Below, one piece after another: positions 34,366 to 47,960 of a stretch of 64,000 nucleotides of DNA. The notes beneath the pieces were generated by a model. That model was given only the letters and a program-made list of their open reading frames with translations, was not told the origin of the DNA and did no database searches. The position numbers were made by a program, and so were the translations under genes. The stretch is from Mesocentrotus franciscanus (lineage: Eukaryota; Echinodermata; Echinoidea; Camarodonta; Strongylocentrotidae): the NCBI GenBank assembly GCA_037976565.1, contig CP137683.1, positions 7,604,321-7,668,320 on the forward strand, in the 5' to 3' direction. Positions within the stretch are counted from its first letter, which is position 1. Each line of letters opens with the position of its first letter.

Positions 34366-34899
34366 CTGTAGAAAGAACAAACAAAAAACACCAAAATGTT
34401 TAAAACATGGAGATGAAGTCAACTAAACACAAAAAGGGAAATATTCATAATTGAATGAAACACACCAATAAAACTAAACCAACAACAACAGGGATAAGAA
34501 GTAAGAGATCTTGGTACAAAATCAAAAGATATACAGAACTATCTCTTACAGAAAATCAGAGATTTTGATGGAGGGTGTGCACGATGTTTAACCCATTAAA
34601 AAAATACTTGCAGTGCTGCAGTTATACAATGCTTGGCTGGTTTATTTGATTTTCCCTTCATCAAATCTTACTCTGCCTCCACACACATTTACATACTGAT
34701 GAATAATGCATACCAATGAATATGCATACATGTATTTGAAACCCATACCTCAAACTCTTTGAATCATTTTTAAAAAATCAACTCGGGAGTAAAATTTCAA
34801 CTTACAATACTTTCTTTCACTGTAAGATTTGGCAGAAAAAATTACGAGCAATAAATTGCACAATGGGCCGTTCTCTGTTCAGACACATTGTTGAATACT

Positions 34900-34903
34900 C
34901 AGA

Positions 34904-34955
<52 letters not shown>

Positions 34956-34960
34956 GAGCT
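34900..34960. repeat. (GA)n microsatellite
   Basis: AGAGAG run of about 60 bp. Confidence 0.9.
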
Positions 34961-36191
34961 AAAGATATCGAGAGAAATAAGAGCAGAACGTGTCCAACGT
35001 GATGAAATTTTAAGTCAGAGGCATATCAATCAAACAGGAGGAGGGGGGAAAAGAATGGAAAAGGTAAAAGAGAATGCATGGGAATTGAGAGAAATTTAGG
35101 AAAAATTTTATATTTCTAAAGCTTGTTTGTTGAATATGATTTTTTTCCCTTGACATCTGCAAGTGTGAATACCATCACACTGGTCCATATATTTCTTCTT
35201 TATTCTCATCAGTGCACATTGCAATGGTTAAAACAGACTGGATTAAATCACTTTATTCAATCAAAGATATTGTGATTATGAGCCAAACACCCCAAGTGCT
35301 GAATGATTCTCTACCAATGATGGTTTCCATCTCATCCATGGCTATCCACCAACATGCTCGATAAAGGCTTATTTTAAAGGCAGGATTAACATTTTTGTCA
35401 TAGACAATACTGTAGACAGTGCTTCAAATGATCACTAACAATGACCCCAAACCTTTAACAAGTATTTCTTAAAGATATCATGACTACTTGTTCCTTTTCA
35501 TTAATATTAAACCAACATCCCCCCCCCCAAAAAAAAAGGGGGAAAGGGAAAAGAAAAAAAACTATTGCCATAACAGGCTTTGGGGAAAAAAGAGAGCTTT
35601 CCTCAAAATCTAAATCCATTGATGATCACTTTACAACTAGTTTACATCTATTCCAATGAAGAGAACAAAATCTTAATTTTGTACATTACATCATTTTCTT
35701 GAAAATATGCAAATGCACATACTAAAATACACATACCACAACTGCAAAGGTACAATAATTTGCCTTGTGGATTCCATAAAGTCGCAACTTGCCATGCATA
35801 TTTCTCACAAGGTTTTATATGGTCTGAGAGTCAGAGATGTGTTAAACTCTGCGTAAAAGTATAAATAAAAAGATGATCTACTCCTACTAGTACAACTTCA
35901 ACACTGTGGTACAGCATGGACTTCATGGTATGCCCTCGATAGTTTCACTTTAACGCATCTGGTTTGTAGATGCTCTTCAAAATCGGTGAGAGTAAAGGAG
36001 CGGGATAGAATGATGCATTTAACATTGCTTCGTAGCAAAGGAACGCTTTATCTTGATCGCATACGGAATTTTGCGGGAAGGAGGAGAGGGACGAAATAAT
36101 GAATTGCCCTTCCGCTCCATTTAGAGAGGTCTACCCTTCGTCTGGCGTATAATACGGAGAGATGGTCATATGAATGGGCGCATGTCACATG

Positions 36192-36416
36192 TCACGGCGT
36201 ATTTGATCTTACATTCTGCTCTGGCCAGGTTGAAATGCAATCAGACAATCCAAGACACTGCATGGCACCATGCGTTTTCTTGCCGGGATCATACTCATTG
36301 GGTTTCCCACTCTTAGACTCGTCTGGGACGTAGCACGTATCGGTAATGCCTTCAGTATCCGGTCGTGTGAAACAATTAGGCATACAGGTATTTCCACCAT
36401 ATATAATATAATGCAA
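36192..36416 (-). other. Unassigned cysteine-containing open frame in RECK intron
   Basis: The frame reads NTCMPNCFTRPDTEGITDTC and later HGAMQCLGLSDCIS, is less AT-rich than its surroundings, and runs into a GTAAGA donor-like site (36212-36207). There is no good polypyrimidine tract or acceptor upstream, and the cysteine pattern does not match RECK. It could be an orphan exon, a fragment of an unknown gene, or chance. Confidence 0.2.
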
Positions 36417-36584
36417 ATGATGCCTATTCTATTCTCTTCTATTTCTTCCTCTTTTTTGTCACAGTGCTAATTAACAGGAGCAAGAACAGTCAGGTTCAGG
36501 TTTCTATGGTTACAAGGGACCTATGGCTTTCAGTTTTACTCAAGGGAGTAGGTAATGGAGAATCAATAACTTTCCGCATGCCAT

Positions 36585-36662
36585 TATAGTGCACTTTGGC
36601 TTGGTATTGAACCCAGAACCTAATAGTTTGGAGACCACTACCCCAACCACTGAGCCATCCTG
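36585..36662 (-). mobile_element. SINE tRNA-head fragment
   Basis: The minus strand gives GGATGGCTCAGTGGTTGGGG, an A-box-like head, and a weak B box around GGTTCTGGGTTCAATACC. Confidence 0.5.
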
Positions 36663-39049
36663 GATTTACCCCCTGATGAACTTAAAAACTCACAATACAC
36701 CTATGAGACAAGGAGGATTTCTAGCTTGGTATCAAATGGATTACGGATAACATCATAATAGTTACAAGTAACAAAATTGAAATCATATCACATGGGGACA
36801 CCTTTTAAATACACGGACAGGATTTCACATGACAAAGGCAACCACACTGCCTCAGCAAGCCAATAGAATGTGAATGGGGGAGGGACTCAATGGGGACACA
36901 CGTTGCCTCACACCAATTTGTCAAACCGCATTTGTGGGTAATTGGCATCCAGTGGTTTTACCAACTGGGATAATTCAGACCCGCTGATGATCTACCACAT
37001 TTGGCAGAATTATTTTTAGGTTCGGGAGTTGAAGTTGGAGTTTGTGCGGCACGTTCTAAAAACTTTTTCCCTTTTTTTACCATTCAGTCATTTTATGCTC
37101 TGAAAAAAGTAGTTTCTTGCCTTGACCACATACCCAAACTTCACACACTGTATGCGGCCTAATGACGCACGAGATTAAGAGAAACTGGGACAGTTTTATA
37201 GAGATTATTGGTTGCATTTACTAAAACTTGTAATGCTTTTAGCAGCAACAATGGAATAAAAATAACTTTCGAGTTCTTTTAAATGGCAGAGCCACAGTGT
37301 TCAATACACTTTTGTACTTGCAATACTAGAATTCATGATATAAATCTCCTTGCCTTCTTTTCAATTTTTTTAGCATCTTGTTTGAATCTTTTCACTAAGC
37401 TCCAAATTACTTCTTGAATGTGTAAAACTAATTTTTCATTTCCATTGCATCACCAGTCTTCATTATTAAATATATTTCTCATCATTTCAATCCAAGACAA
37501 ACATTCTTCCACCCTATGCCTACATCTCATCTCTTGGGTATTTTTATACACTGTGTCCCCTGACCTCATCTACCAGTTTCTTACCCCCCTCCCTCCTCCC
37601 CCTCCCCATCTCAGTATTTTTCACTCAATTTTCTACATCTTTATCCATCTCTCCACATCTCTATCACTCTATCTTTCCCCCTCTATCTTCAGTTCTTCAC
37701 TCTCTCTTTCCCTTTGTTCCTTCCTAGGATCTATGTGCTCTATCTTTCTACCAATCATAATTACACCTACATGTATTTCTAGTATGATCACCAAGCACAA
37801 GAGAGAGAGAAGAAGGAAGATGGCACGACTGACAACTCCCGCTTTTCTCCCCAGATCTTGCATCCATATGACCTTGAAACCCATTTCAGATTCACTAAAA
37901 CTAATGGGAACTTGCACCCTTCAAAAGGAAGTGTATATAAATAGATTTAAAAAAAATAATAATAATAATAACAACGTCTCTTATAAAGCGCTTACCACCG
38001 AAGTCTCTAAGCGCTATAACACACAGAATAGACTGATAAACAATTACATATTAAACAAAACATAAAAGTGCAAATAAACATACAAATTACAATACATATG
38101 AAATACACATCAATGTGAACAGAGTAAGTTAATCATTAAAAGCAATTTTGAATAAAAGATGGTAACCCCCTCCCCAAGATGGTAACCCCTCCCCCTTCCT
38201 CAGGTATTCTTGATCATTGTCAGCATAGTTAACACCTATCTATCCAATACCTAATCTCTTTTTCTCCCGAGACGAAATGGAGCCAACTTTTCAATACCAT
38301 CCTGATCAGAGCATTAACATGGAAACACCCAAACCTGGTTTTAAACTGGAAGTCAAATAATGTTTTTTGTATGCACAGTCATAGATAAATTTGAAGCAAA
38401 GGGGAAAAAAAATTGTCTCAGCAAGGAAAAATCAACCTTAATATCATGCCGAGTGTGAACAAAAACACCCAAGCATTCTTCTGCAATACAATAACACTTT
38501 TATTTTGGAGTGTGAACAGGACCAAAGAGGATGGCATTACAGACTCCTTTTCCCCCTTGGATCCATCTACCATCCAACTCCGCCGAGATAGACGAACACA
38601 GGAAAGGGGTATCGCTTTCCAAGATCAAAGGAAAATCAAGGTCGACATACACCCCAAAGAGAATTTATCATTCAATATTCAATATTCTGGAGGCCTTTTT
38701 GGTGTAAAATTGATCTAAAAGAAGATGGTAGAAAGGGGGTATTCAATGACAAGAGGAGGATTGGATGACTTTTAAGCAAATATGCCCATGGGGGTGTTCA
38801 CACTTCTTTTATTTCCGTGATTAAGAGAATATGACATTTTCACACAAAAACATACCTGATTAGCAACATAATACATTGAAAGTGCTTTTTGCAAAAAAAA
38901 TTGTGAATTGATTAAAATCCTACTTAGATTTTACAACTACAGAAAGAGACCTTAAGTAAATATATTATATTTGCATTTTTGCAACAACAAAAAATGAGCA
39001 AGTTATGGAAATTCTAATATTTTTGTCTGCTTTGATTTTTACAAGACCT

Positions 39050-41064
39050 TTTTAAAACCCTGTTAACAAAATTGAGTCTTTGTAAGATATAGATAGAGGT
39101 GAGAAATTAGAGTGAAATGAAAAAATACATTTGCTAACCCTGTTTGAAACCTTTTATTTATTCCTTTTTTAAAACCCTGTCTAGAACCTTTTATTCTTGT
39201 AAGATATAGATAGAGGTGAGAAATTAGAGCGAAATGAAAAAATACATTTGCTAACCCTGTTTGAAACCTTTTATTTATTCCTTTTTAAAACCCTGTCTAG
39301 AACCTTTTATTCTTGTAAGATATAGATAGAGGTGAGAAATTAGAGTGAAATGAAAAATACATTTGCTAACCCTGTTTGAAACCTTTTATTTATTCCTTTT
39401 TAAAACCCTGTCTAGAACCTTTTATTCTTGTAAGATATAGATAGAGGTGAGAAATTAGAGCGAAATGAAAAAATACATTTGCTAACCCTGTTTGAAACCT
39501 TTTATTTATTCCTTTTTAAAACCCTGTCTAGAACCTTTTATTCTTGTAAGATATAGATAGAGGTGAGAAATTAGAGCGAAATGAAAAAATACATTTGCTA
39601 ACCCTGTTTGAAACCTTTTATTTATTCCTTTTTAAAACCCTGTCTAGAACCTTTTATTCTTGTAAGATATAGATAGAGGTGAGAAATTAGAGCGAAATGA
39701 AAAAATACATTTGCTAACCCTGTTTGAAACCTTTTATTTATTCCTTTTTAAAACCCTGTCTAGAACCTTTTATTCTTGTAAGATATAGATAGAGGTGAGA
39801 AATTAGAGCGAAATGAAAAAATACATTTGCTAACCCTGTTTGAAACCTTTTATTTATTCCTTTTTAAAACCCTGTCTAGAACCTTTTATTCTTGTAAGAT
39901 ATAGATAGAGGTGAGAAATTAGAGCGAAATGAAAAAATACATTTGCTAACCCTGTTTGAAACCTTTTATTTATTCCTTTTTAAAACCCTGTCTAGAACCT
40001 TTTATTCTTGTAAGATATAGATAGAGGTGAGAAATTAGAGCGAAATGAAAAAATACATTTGCTAACCCTGTTTGAAACCTTTTATTTATTCCTTTTTAAA
40101 ACCCTGTCTAGAACCTTTTATTCTTGTAAGATATAGATAGAGGTGAGAAATTAGAGCGAAATGAAAAAATACATTTGCTAACCCTGTTTGAAACCTTTTA
40201 TTTATTCCTTTTTAAAACCCTGTCTAGAACCTTTTATTCTTGTAAGATATAGATAGAGGTGAGAAATTAGAGCGAAATGAAAAATACATTTGCTAACCCT
40301 GTTTGAAACCTTTTATTTATTCCTTTTTAAAACCCTGTCTAGAACCTTTTATTCTTGTAAGATATAGATAGAGGTGAGAAATTAGAGCGAAATGAAAAAT
40401 ACATTTGCTAACCCTGTTTGAAACCTTTTATTTATTCCTTTTTAAAACCCTGTCTAGAACCTTTTATTCTTGTAAGATATAGATAGAGGTGAGAAATTAG
40501 AGCGAAATGAAAAAATACATTTGCTAACCCTGTTTGAAACCTTTTATTTATTCCTTTTTAAAACCCTGTCTAGAACCTTTTATTCTTGTAAGATATAGAT
40601 AGAGGTGAGAAATTAGAGCGAAATGAACAAATACATTTGCTAACCCTGTTTGAAACCTTTTATTTATTCCTTTTTTAAAACCCTGTCTAGAACCTTTTAT
40701 TCTTGTAAGATATAGATAGAGGTGAGAAATTAGAGCGAAATGAAAAAATACATTTGCTAACCCTGTTTGAAACCTTTTATTTATTCCTTTTTAAAACCCT
40801 GTCTAGAACCTTTTATTCTTGTAAGATATAGATAGAGGTGAGAAATTAGAGCGAAATGAACAAATACATTTGCTAACCCTGTTTGAAACCTTTTATTTAT
40901 TCCTTTTTTAAAACCCTGTCTAGAACCTTTTATTCTTGTAAGATATAGATAGAGGTGAGAAATTAGAGCGAAATGAAAAAATACATTTGCTAACCCTGTT
41001 TGAAACCTTTTATTTATTCCTTTTTTAAAACCCTGCCTAGAACCTTTTATTCTTGTAAGATATA
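39050..41064. repeat. 116-bp satellite array 1
   Basis: About 17 head-to-tail copies of a 115-117 bp monomer containing 'ctagaaccttttattcttg', 'gatatagatagaggtgag' and 'ctaaccctgtttgaaacc'. The first copies at 39.05 kb are more diverged, the rest nearly identical, which suggests recent homogenisation. A diverged monomer also follows the MITE at about 41.5 kb ('ctagaaaccttttcatt', 'agatatagatagagag'). Confidence 0.95.
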
Positions 41065-41493
41065 GAGTGCGTTTATCGGGTCTTGCCATCAGATATGTAC
41101 ATATCGAACCCCACTATCGAACCCCACTATCGAACCCCACTATACGAACGTGATTCTCGGGATGTCGCGTTTATCGTCTCTTCACGATTCAAAATAAAGG
41201 CCTTGTCTCTGCGCAGCTGCTTTGCGCCGTTTGACCCTGGAAGCGGATTAGCCTGGGAAGGTCCATAGAGCTATATGGGAAGGTCCGATTTGTATGTGGG
41301 GTTCAAAACAGCTTTGCTTATCGTGTCTCATAAACGTGATTCTGGCTGTATGTCACATTCAAACGCACCGGCGTTACAATATGCCCATATCTAAAGACGT
41401 TTGAAATAGGGCTTTGCTTATCGCCTTAAAATCTGCGTGAAAGACGTTTGAAAACGCTGATTCTAGGCAAAAATTTGGTCGATAAACGCGACC
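41065..41493. mobile_element. Harbinger-like MITE inserted in satellite (copy 1)
   Basis: Ends GAGTGCGTTTATCG and CGATAAACGCGACC are imperfect inverted repeats. ATA flanks both sides (41062-41064, 41494-41496) as a 3-bp target duplication. An internal 13-bp piece (ATCGAACCCCACT) is tripled here, compared with one at 58.4 kb. Confidence 0.75.
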
Positions 41494-44400
41494 ATAGACA
41501 TAGCTGAATAAAAACGACCTTCTCAACCCAACTAGAAACCTTTTCATTTTCAAAGATATAGATAGAGAGTAGGGGAGAGACTTGAAAAAAAAATGGACAA
41601 TCACAAAGATTCGACCTTAATGGAAATGACAGATTAATCAGTATATCTATTGGGATAATGCAAGGGTAATATGAGTTTGTAAAATATTTGTTTTTGTGAT
41701 ATTTTAAAATCCATATCGTGGGTGTTGACTTGGAGGTTTTTCATCAAGATATTGAAGTTTATCTAAAATATATGCCTTACTACCTATGAGTATTTCTCAT
41801 GTTGACATGGAATTCGTCCTTGTCTATTGTTACTGTGCATAAATCCATAATCAATTTTTTATAATTCTTCTAACATCTAACTTTCATCATATTCATAGTT
41901 TTGTACATACTGACAGAAATTGAACGATAAACTAAAATCAAATTGCACAACAGAAAGATGAATCAAGGGGTACGAATGAGAAAGTGAGAGTGAGAGGGAG
42001 AGAGAGAGAGAGGGAGCGAGGGGGAGGGAGAGAGGGAGTGAGAGAGAGAGAGAGAGAGAGAAGAGCCAGCTGCATTACAAAAATGACGACTTTTTAACAT
42101 CATAATGTGAACAAGCCTGGCACTTTGGGCCTAATTGTACTTAATGCCAGAAAAGGCAATACTTGAAATATTATCTGATGTTTGAATCTAATGGCTTGCT
42201 GCCTGTTGAGAATATGATTACACGTTCTTTGAAGGAGTTTATGCAAATCGTGTGATTATCACAATTTCAATTTTTGCTGTACTTAACAAATTTGAGAGTA
42301 CTTTCCATTCATTGATTATGCATTTAGATTTTTTCCATAAAGATTGTGTTTACTGGTGCACTGCTATCCCTGTCATTATGCAAGTAAAAGAGGAGATGTA
42401 AGATAGAAAGAGAGAGACAGGGGAGAAGAAAGAGAAAGTAGAACAGGATAAATAAGCAGAAAAAAAGTAGGAGGATAAAGAAGAATAAATAAGAAAAGAA
42501 AGAAGAAGAAGACAGAGAAGATAGAGAAGATAGAGAAAAAGTAAGATGGTATAGACTGAGAGAAAGAAGAACAAGAAAGTGAAAATGAAAAAGATGAGTT
42601 AGAGGAAGAAGAAAATGAAGAAGAAGAAGAAGAAGAAGAAGAAGAAGAAGAAGAAGAAGAAGAAGAAGGAGAAAAAGACGAAGAAGAAGGAGAAGGAGAA
42701 AAAGACGAAGAAGAAGGAGAAGATGACGAGCGGGTACAAACTGAGAGATATGAAATTATGGTTCCTCGCAGACAATAAGAAAGCATGAAAGGTGATGATG
42801 ATGTTTTATTAGCAGTGTAGTTTGGATAAGAGCATGTCAGTCTGTCTGTGCTTGCACAGGTGTACATGCCTTGTCATAATATTGCGGTGAGGCACATCAG
42901 GGAGATGCATCGAGTGCTTCTCTTAACGCTTCTCTAACGCTTCTCTAGCATGTAACTGTCATGGGGAGGCTGTTCCACGAATATTCAGAGGAAGCATTAG
43001 TCCCAAAGAAGTAAAGATCTTCATGATAAAAGGAAATTTGCAGTTTTTTTTTCTGCTGTTCTGAGAATATTCTGAAAAATAGATGAAGATCTTTCTGAGA
43101 GAATTTGTAATCGTTTAACAGTTTTATTATTAATTTTTTAAAATTCATGCACATGCATTTCTTGCAGGATTCCGAGTACGATATCTTGGATCCGTAGATG
43201 CACATTATAGAATATGAAATACCACGATTATTATTTATGCAAAATATAGTACTGTTCTATCACAAATGCATCAGTACATTCAAGATTCTACTTGATATAA
43301 ACCCTTGATAGTATAAAATATAAATGTGGGATATTTGCAATAATTTTCCTACAGATATGTTGGATTATCAATAGAATTAATTGAATACAAATCAATTGCT
43401 AGATTGTTATAGTTGGGAGCTTTGGGTACGAGTATATCAAACAAACCTAAAGATTACACGACTTCTAATAGCATGTCGAAAACACTTTTCAATCTAAAAA
43501 ATATATACACATTTTTAATAAAGAAATTACAAAGCCAGATTTACCAGTCTTGAAAAGAAAAAAGTGAAAGACCAATTACAGATACTCTCTGAAGCTTCTT
43601 GATCTTTCATAACAAAACATGGGGCGAGAGTTGCAAAGAAAATATCAAACTCTTCACAAAAAATGTTAAACCATGATTCAGGCATCGCAGAGGAAGAAGC
43701 GCCTCCAGTTCTCACAACTTTACTCCACCCACATCGACTAGCGAAAAGATCAATTCCTCTACTTTCTCTTAAGCACGGGAGAATGAAAACACAACACAAT
43801 CAAAAACATGGCAGTCCAAAGTACATGTCGCCCTGTGGCAAAGAAAACCTGCCTAATTTTTCTCGGCTTGTTCAAGAAATATTTTGATAGGGAGCGAAGA
43901 GAGGTTTAAGTAAAGCGAATTAACAGAGAGAGAGAGAGAGAGAGGGAGGGAGGGAGCACAAAGAACAACAGTCTACATGAAAACATGAACATGTATGAAG
44001 AATAAAAATCATGACATATTTTTCCTCTTTTTCTTCTTGAAGGAGCAATCAAAAGGTGGAAAGAGTGGTATATAGAACGGGTCTTATTTTTGGATCCCGA
44101 GGCAGTGGTCTTCCCTCCGAGATGTTATTCGTGACGGAGGAGAAAAAGTGCAATGGCTAGGATGGATGTGAGGTAGAGATGCGGGCGCCGCGGTCCGTTT
44201 GTGTCGTGATTTGATGTTTTTGTGATGATTTTTTTCACCCCATGTCCCGCTCTTCAATCTTTCTTCCATTTTGTTCCTACCTTGCTTTGAAAAAGAGATA
44301 ATGGATTGTGCCGGAGGAAGGAGAGGGGTAAGAAACAGACAGGCTGAGAGAGAGAGAGAGAGAGAGAGAGAGCATCTGTTGAAAGCCAGAAAGGTTTTAA

Positions 44401-45017
44401 CTCAATATGAAATGATATGAGTTAGTGCCCTTCTGGTGTTAAGCAGATGAGAGGACAGACAACTTTCATATGCACAATTTTACAGATATTACCTTCATAA
44501 TTTGAATCGGCTCGATTATAATGTTAACCAGAGTCTGATGAGCACATTCCCATTGCTTCGTTAACCTGTTCATTTAATAAGACGTTGTTTCCACGAACAC
44601 GTTGGGGTGGATGTTGACAGGTGAATGATCTTTCTTTTAAAGACCTGAACTACTACTTAGTACATACTTAGACATTAACAGAACTCCATGTCATATCAAA
44701 ATTCAAGAACGGAACAATCCATTTCTATATGCTAAGTCTTGAAAACCATGAGCATCTACAGCTAAGAAAGAGCTCTGAAAGGTGCTCTGGTAAATTAGTA
44801 ATAAAATGCATGAAACTTACTTGGAGGAATCTCACTTAAACATTACCTAATATAAAAAAGTTGCCATGAACATAAGTGACATTTTAGCCATTAGAGGTAT
44901 AATCTTACAGAAAGAAAGAGAACGAGAGAGACATAGACAGAGATAGACAGATAGATAGATGGATAATGAAATAAAGTGGGAGGAAAGGGGAGTGAGGGGA
45001 AAGAGAGAGAGAGAGAA

Positions 45018-45077
<60 letters not shown>

Positions 45078-47460
45078 GAAAGAGACAGAGAGTTGAGCTG
45101 AGATTGACCATGATGAAGATAATGATGATCCATTTGTCTAGCAGAAAACCAATGTAATCAGAGATGGAGAAGTACACACAGAGATCAGTGCGAACATTAC
45201 CTACTTCATCAATGTCAAAACATTAATCTCTGTATCTGTCTGTCTGTCTACCTGTCTTTTTTTCTTTCTGTCTGTCGGTCCGTCTGTATACTCTCCATAT
45301 TTATCTCTATACATATGACATTTTTGTCTGTCTGTCTCTACTATCTCCAATTCTCTATCTCTAGCTATTTGTCTTTTTCACCTCTGGATATAACTTTAGA
45401 ACATACATGTTTGAAGATCACTTTAAATGCGATTCGAAGCAAGATTGTGATGGAAATGATTATATAAGGTCTCTAATTATATGCACTATAACTTTCTTTG
45501 TCCTTAATATATGCAAAGGAACAGAAATAGTTCAGAAACAGACATTCCAATTTCAATCCAAGCACGGAAAAAAAACTAATTTATCCTTTGCACTAGACTA
45601 ACTCCTCAATCTTCCTGTTAAATGACATTGAAATAAAGTACTGGATGATAGAGGAAAATTCAATACAATATCATGAAAATGGAAGGATAAAAGTTGGATA
45701 TCTTTCATGGCACACACATGCTAGCTGTTGACACTCCAAACTTCTTAGTTTTCTTTTGTCCTTATAACTTGTAATGAAACTAAAGCAAAGATTTACCTTG
45801 CCACAACAGACAGTGTTTTCTGCTTGTTCAGATAGTGCTCCAGGAGAGCTCTAAGGTTCTACCTTTAGTTCTTCGTCTCTTCCACTCATGCTCAATTCAC
45901 ATTAGGGGCAGAACATGGGCATCTCCCGAAACACCTGCGACTTTAATTGACTAATTGAGCCGACTATCTTGAGCAGCGTCACATTCAATTAGGCTCCCAA
46001 TGGGAGAGAATGGAACGCAGGAAAGAGACGGCAGCTTGGAGGAGAGAAACGGAGATTGGAGGAAAGAGACGGGATTGAAAGAAGCCTCCTCCTCCTCCTT
46101 GAGCCTGACGGGAAGAAGATGCCGAGGATTTACCGATGACAAAGACGAAGGAGAGGAAATAGGGCGATGTCTTTTGCTTGTGCCACAGGCACGTCAAACC
46201 AATGCGCAATTGAGCGATTGTGGGAGATTAGCTGTCTCTAGGTAGACGGTGAGAAAACTTCCACCGGGGTGATCGGTCCTTTTTTCAAACAGTCATTGAT
46301 CATTTTTCAACCCTCTGCAGGCACTGATTTGTCTTGATGAAGAACAATATGTTAAAACTTATCTCAATTTTGGCGTTGGAAATGTAATCCTTGAGAAAAA
46401 CTGGCTTAAATTAATTGTTAATCATGCAGTGGTTGGTAGTCTGGATCAGTAAAATGAAAACCAACCAACAGATTCTGTTAGTGGGCACATGGTCAAGATG
46501 ACTTCAGCTTGATTTTCTTTTTTTTCTATGTTTATTACAAAGTTATAATTATTCTTCTACCAAAGTTGTCGGGGACATGCATATCACCTATTTGCAGTAA
46601 TTCACATAATCTATACAATTTTGTTTTTCTTCATTGCCAGAACCTAACAAAGACATACTGTAAACCCGAAAAGAAGGTTTGGTGATTTAAGAATGACCAT
46701 TTTCACAGCAAGAAACATCACAAATTGCAAATTACTGGTGTTCTGTCAATTGTGATTAAGTAATATTTTGGCAAGGAACTTTCTTGAAAATCTAAACCAC
46801 TGTCATAATTTGTCAGCATTTCATACACATAGAAGTTACCAATAAATGTTATGAACAGATTCAGCTCCACAAAAAAAAAATTCCGTCCATTTTTCTCCGG
46901 TTCCACTTCTTCTCATTTAGTGTCAATGAGAGGAAACAACACTGTTCAAACATACCAAGATGTATTTAAAAACCTGAAAATTGTCAACAAATTTATGACA
47001 GCACACAAACCCCAACACAGATGTTTCTAATCAAGTGCCGTTTGGGAATGTCATTTTCTTCAAATCTTCCAAGTTTGAACCCGATGGCTGGGTTCAAGAA
47101 CACAATAGAGAGCGATCGGATTTCTGACCATCTACATAAATCTTTGATGAAAAACATCTCTACAGTTAGGTTCACACGATGAAGGTCCGTTAACTTGAAG
47201 TTTAGGTTGTGGTTTAGTAATCTTGTAGTTAGGGGCCATGGGGATGCACTCGTGATTATAAAACTTGAAGTTTACTTGAAGTTCCAAACTCCAAGTGACC
47301 TTATATTTAGCGCGATAAGTACAAGTGATGAGAAGGGGTCTTCACTCGAGTAAGTGTATTCGACCGCAGTTAACTGTGAGGTTACGCCAGCTTGTCGTTA
47401 AAATGAATGCTTTCCCGGCTTGTAGTTTAAAACTTTGAATACATATTGTTTCGGTCACGT
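41494..47460. repeat. 6-kb unique-type segment, left copy (repeated at 50.3-56.2 kb)
   Basis: This intron segment is about 99% identical to 50254-56244, with differences mostly in homopolymer and simple-repeat length. It contains (GA)n tracts (about 42.0, 43.9, 44.35 and 45.0 kb), a (GAA)n tract (about 42.6-42.72 kb) and two less AT-rich islands (about 43.65-44.3 and 45.95-46.27 kb). I see no splice-compatible RECK exon. It stops abruptly at the N gap. Confidence 0.85.
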
Positions 47461-47960
47461 NNNNNNNNNNNNNNNNNNNNNNNNNNNNNNNNNNNNNNNN
47501 NNNNNNNNNNNNNNNNNNNNNNNNNNNNNNNNNNNNNNNNNNNNNNNNNNNNNNNNNNNNNNNNNNNNNNNNNNNNNNNNNNNNNNNNNNNNNNNNNNNN
47601 NNNNNNNNNNNNNNNNNNNNNNNNNNNNNNNNNNNNNNNNNNNNNNNNNNNNNNNNNNNNNNNNNNNNNNNNNNNNNNNNNNNNNNNNNNNNNNNNNNNN
47701 NNNNNNNNNNNNNNNNNNNNNNNNNNNNNNNNNNNNNNNNNNNNNNNNNNNNNNNNNNNNNNNNNNNNNNNNNNNNNNNNNNNNNNNNNNNNNNNNNNNN
47801 NNNNNNNNNNNNNNNNNNNNNNNNNNNNNNNNNNNNNNNNNNNNNNNNNNNNNNNNNNNNNNNNNNNNNNNNNNNNNNNNNNNNNNNNNNNNNNNNNNNN
47901 NNNNNNNNNNNNNNNNNNNNNNNNNNNNNNNNNNNNNNNNNNNNNNNNNNNNNNNNNNNN
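47461..47960. other. Assembly gap, 500 Ns
   Basis: A run of exactly 500 unknown bases. Open frames drawn across it are meaningless. Confidence 1.

Noticed and set aside
39050..41064. CRISPR-like regular repeat array
   Set aside because: Monomers are head to tail without spacers and the DNA is animal; it is a satellite.
42350..42867. Ser/Phe-rich frame of 163 codons and its duplicate near 51.1-51.6 kb
   Set aside because: Derived from the (GAA)n tract; no splice-compatible context.
43527..43887. Frames of 74-90 codons on both strands, non-repetitive
   Set aside because: Open on both strands, no family resemblance, no matching RECK phase; kept only as part of a possible regulatory island.
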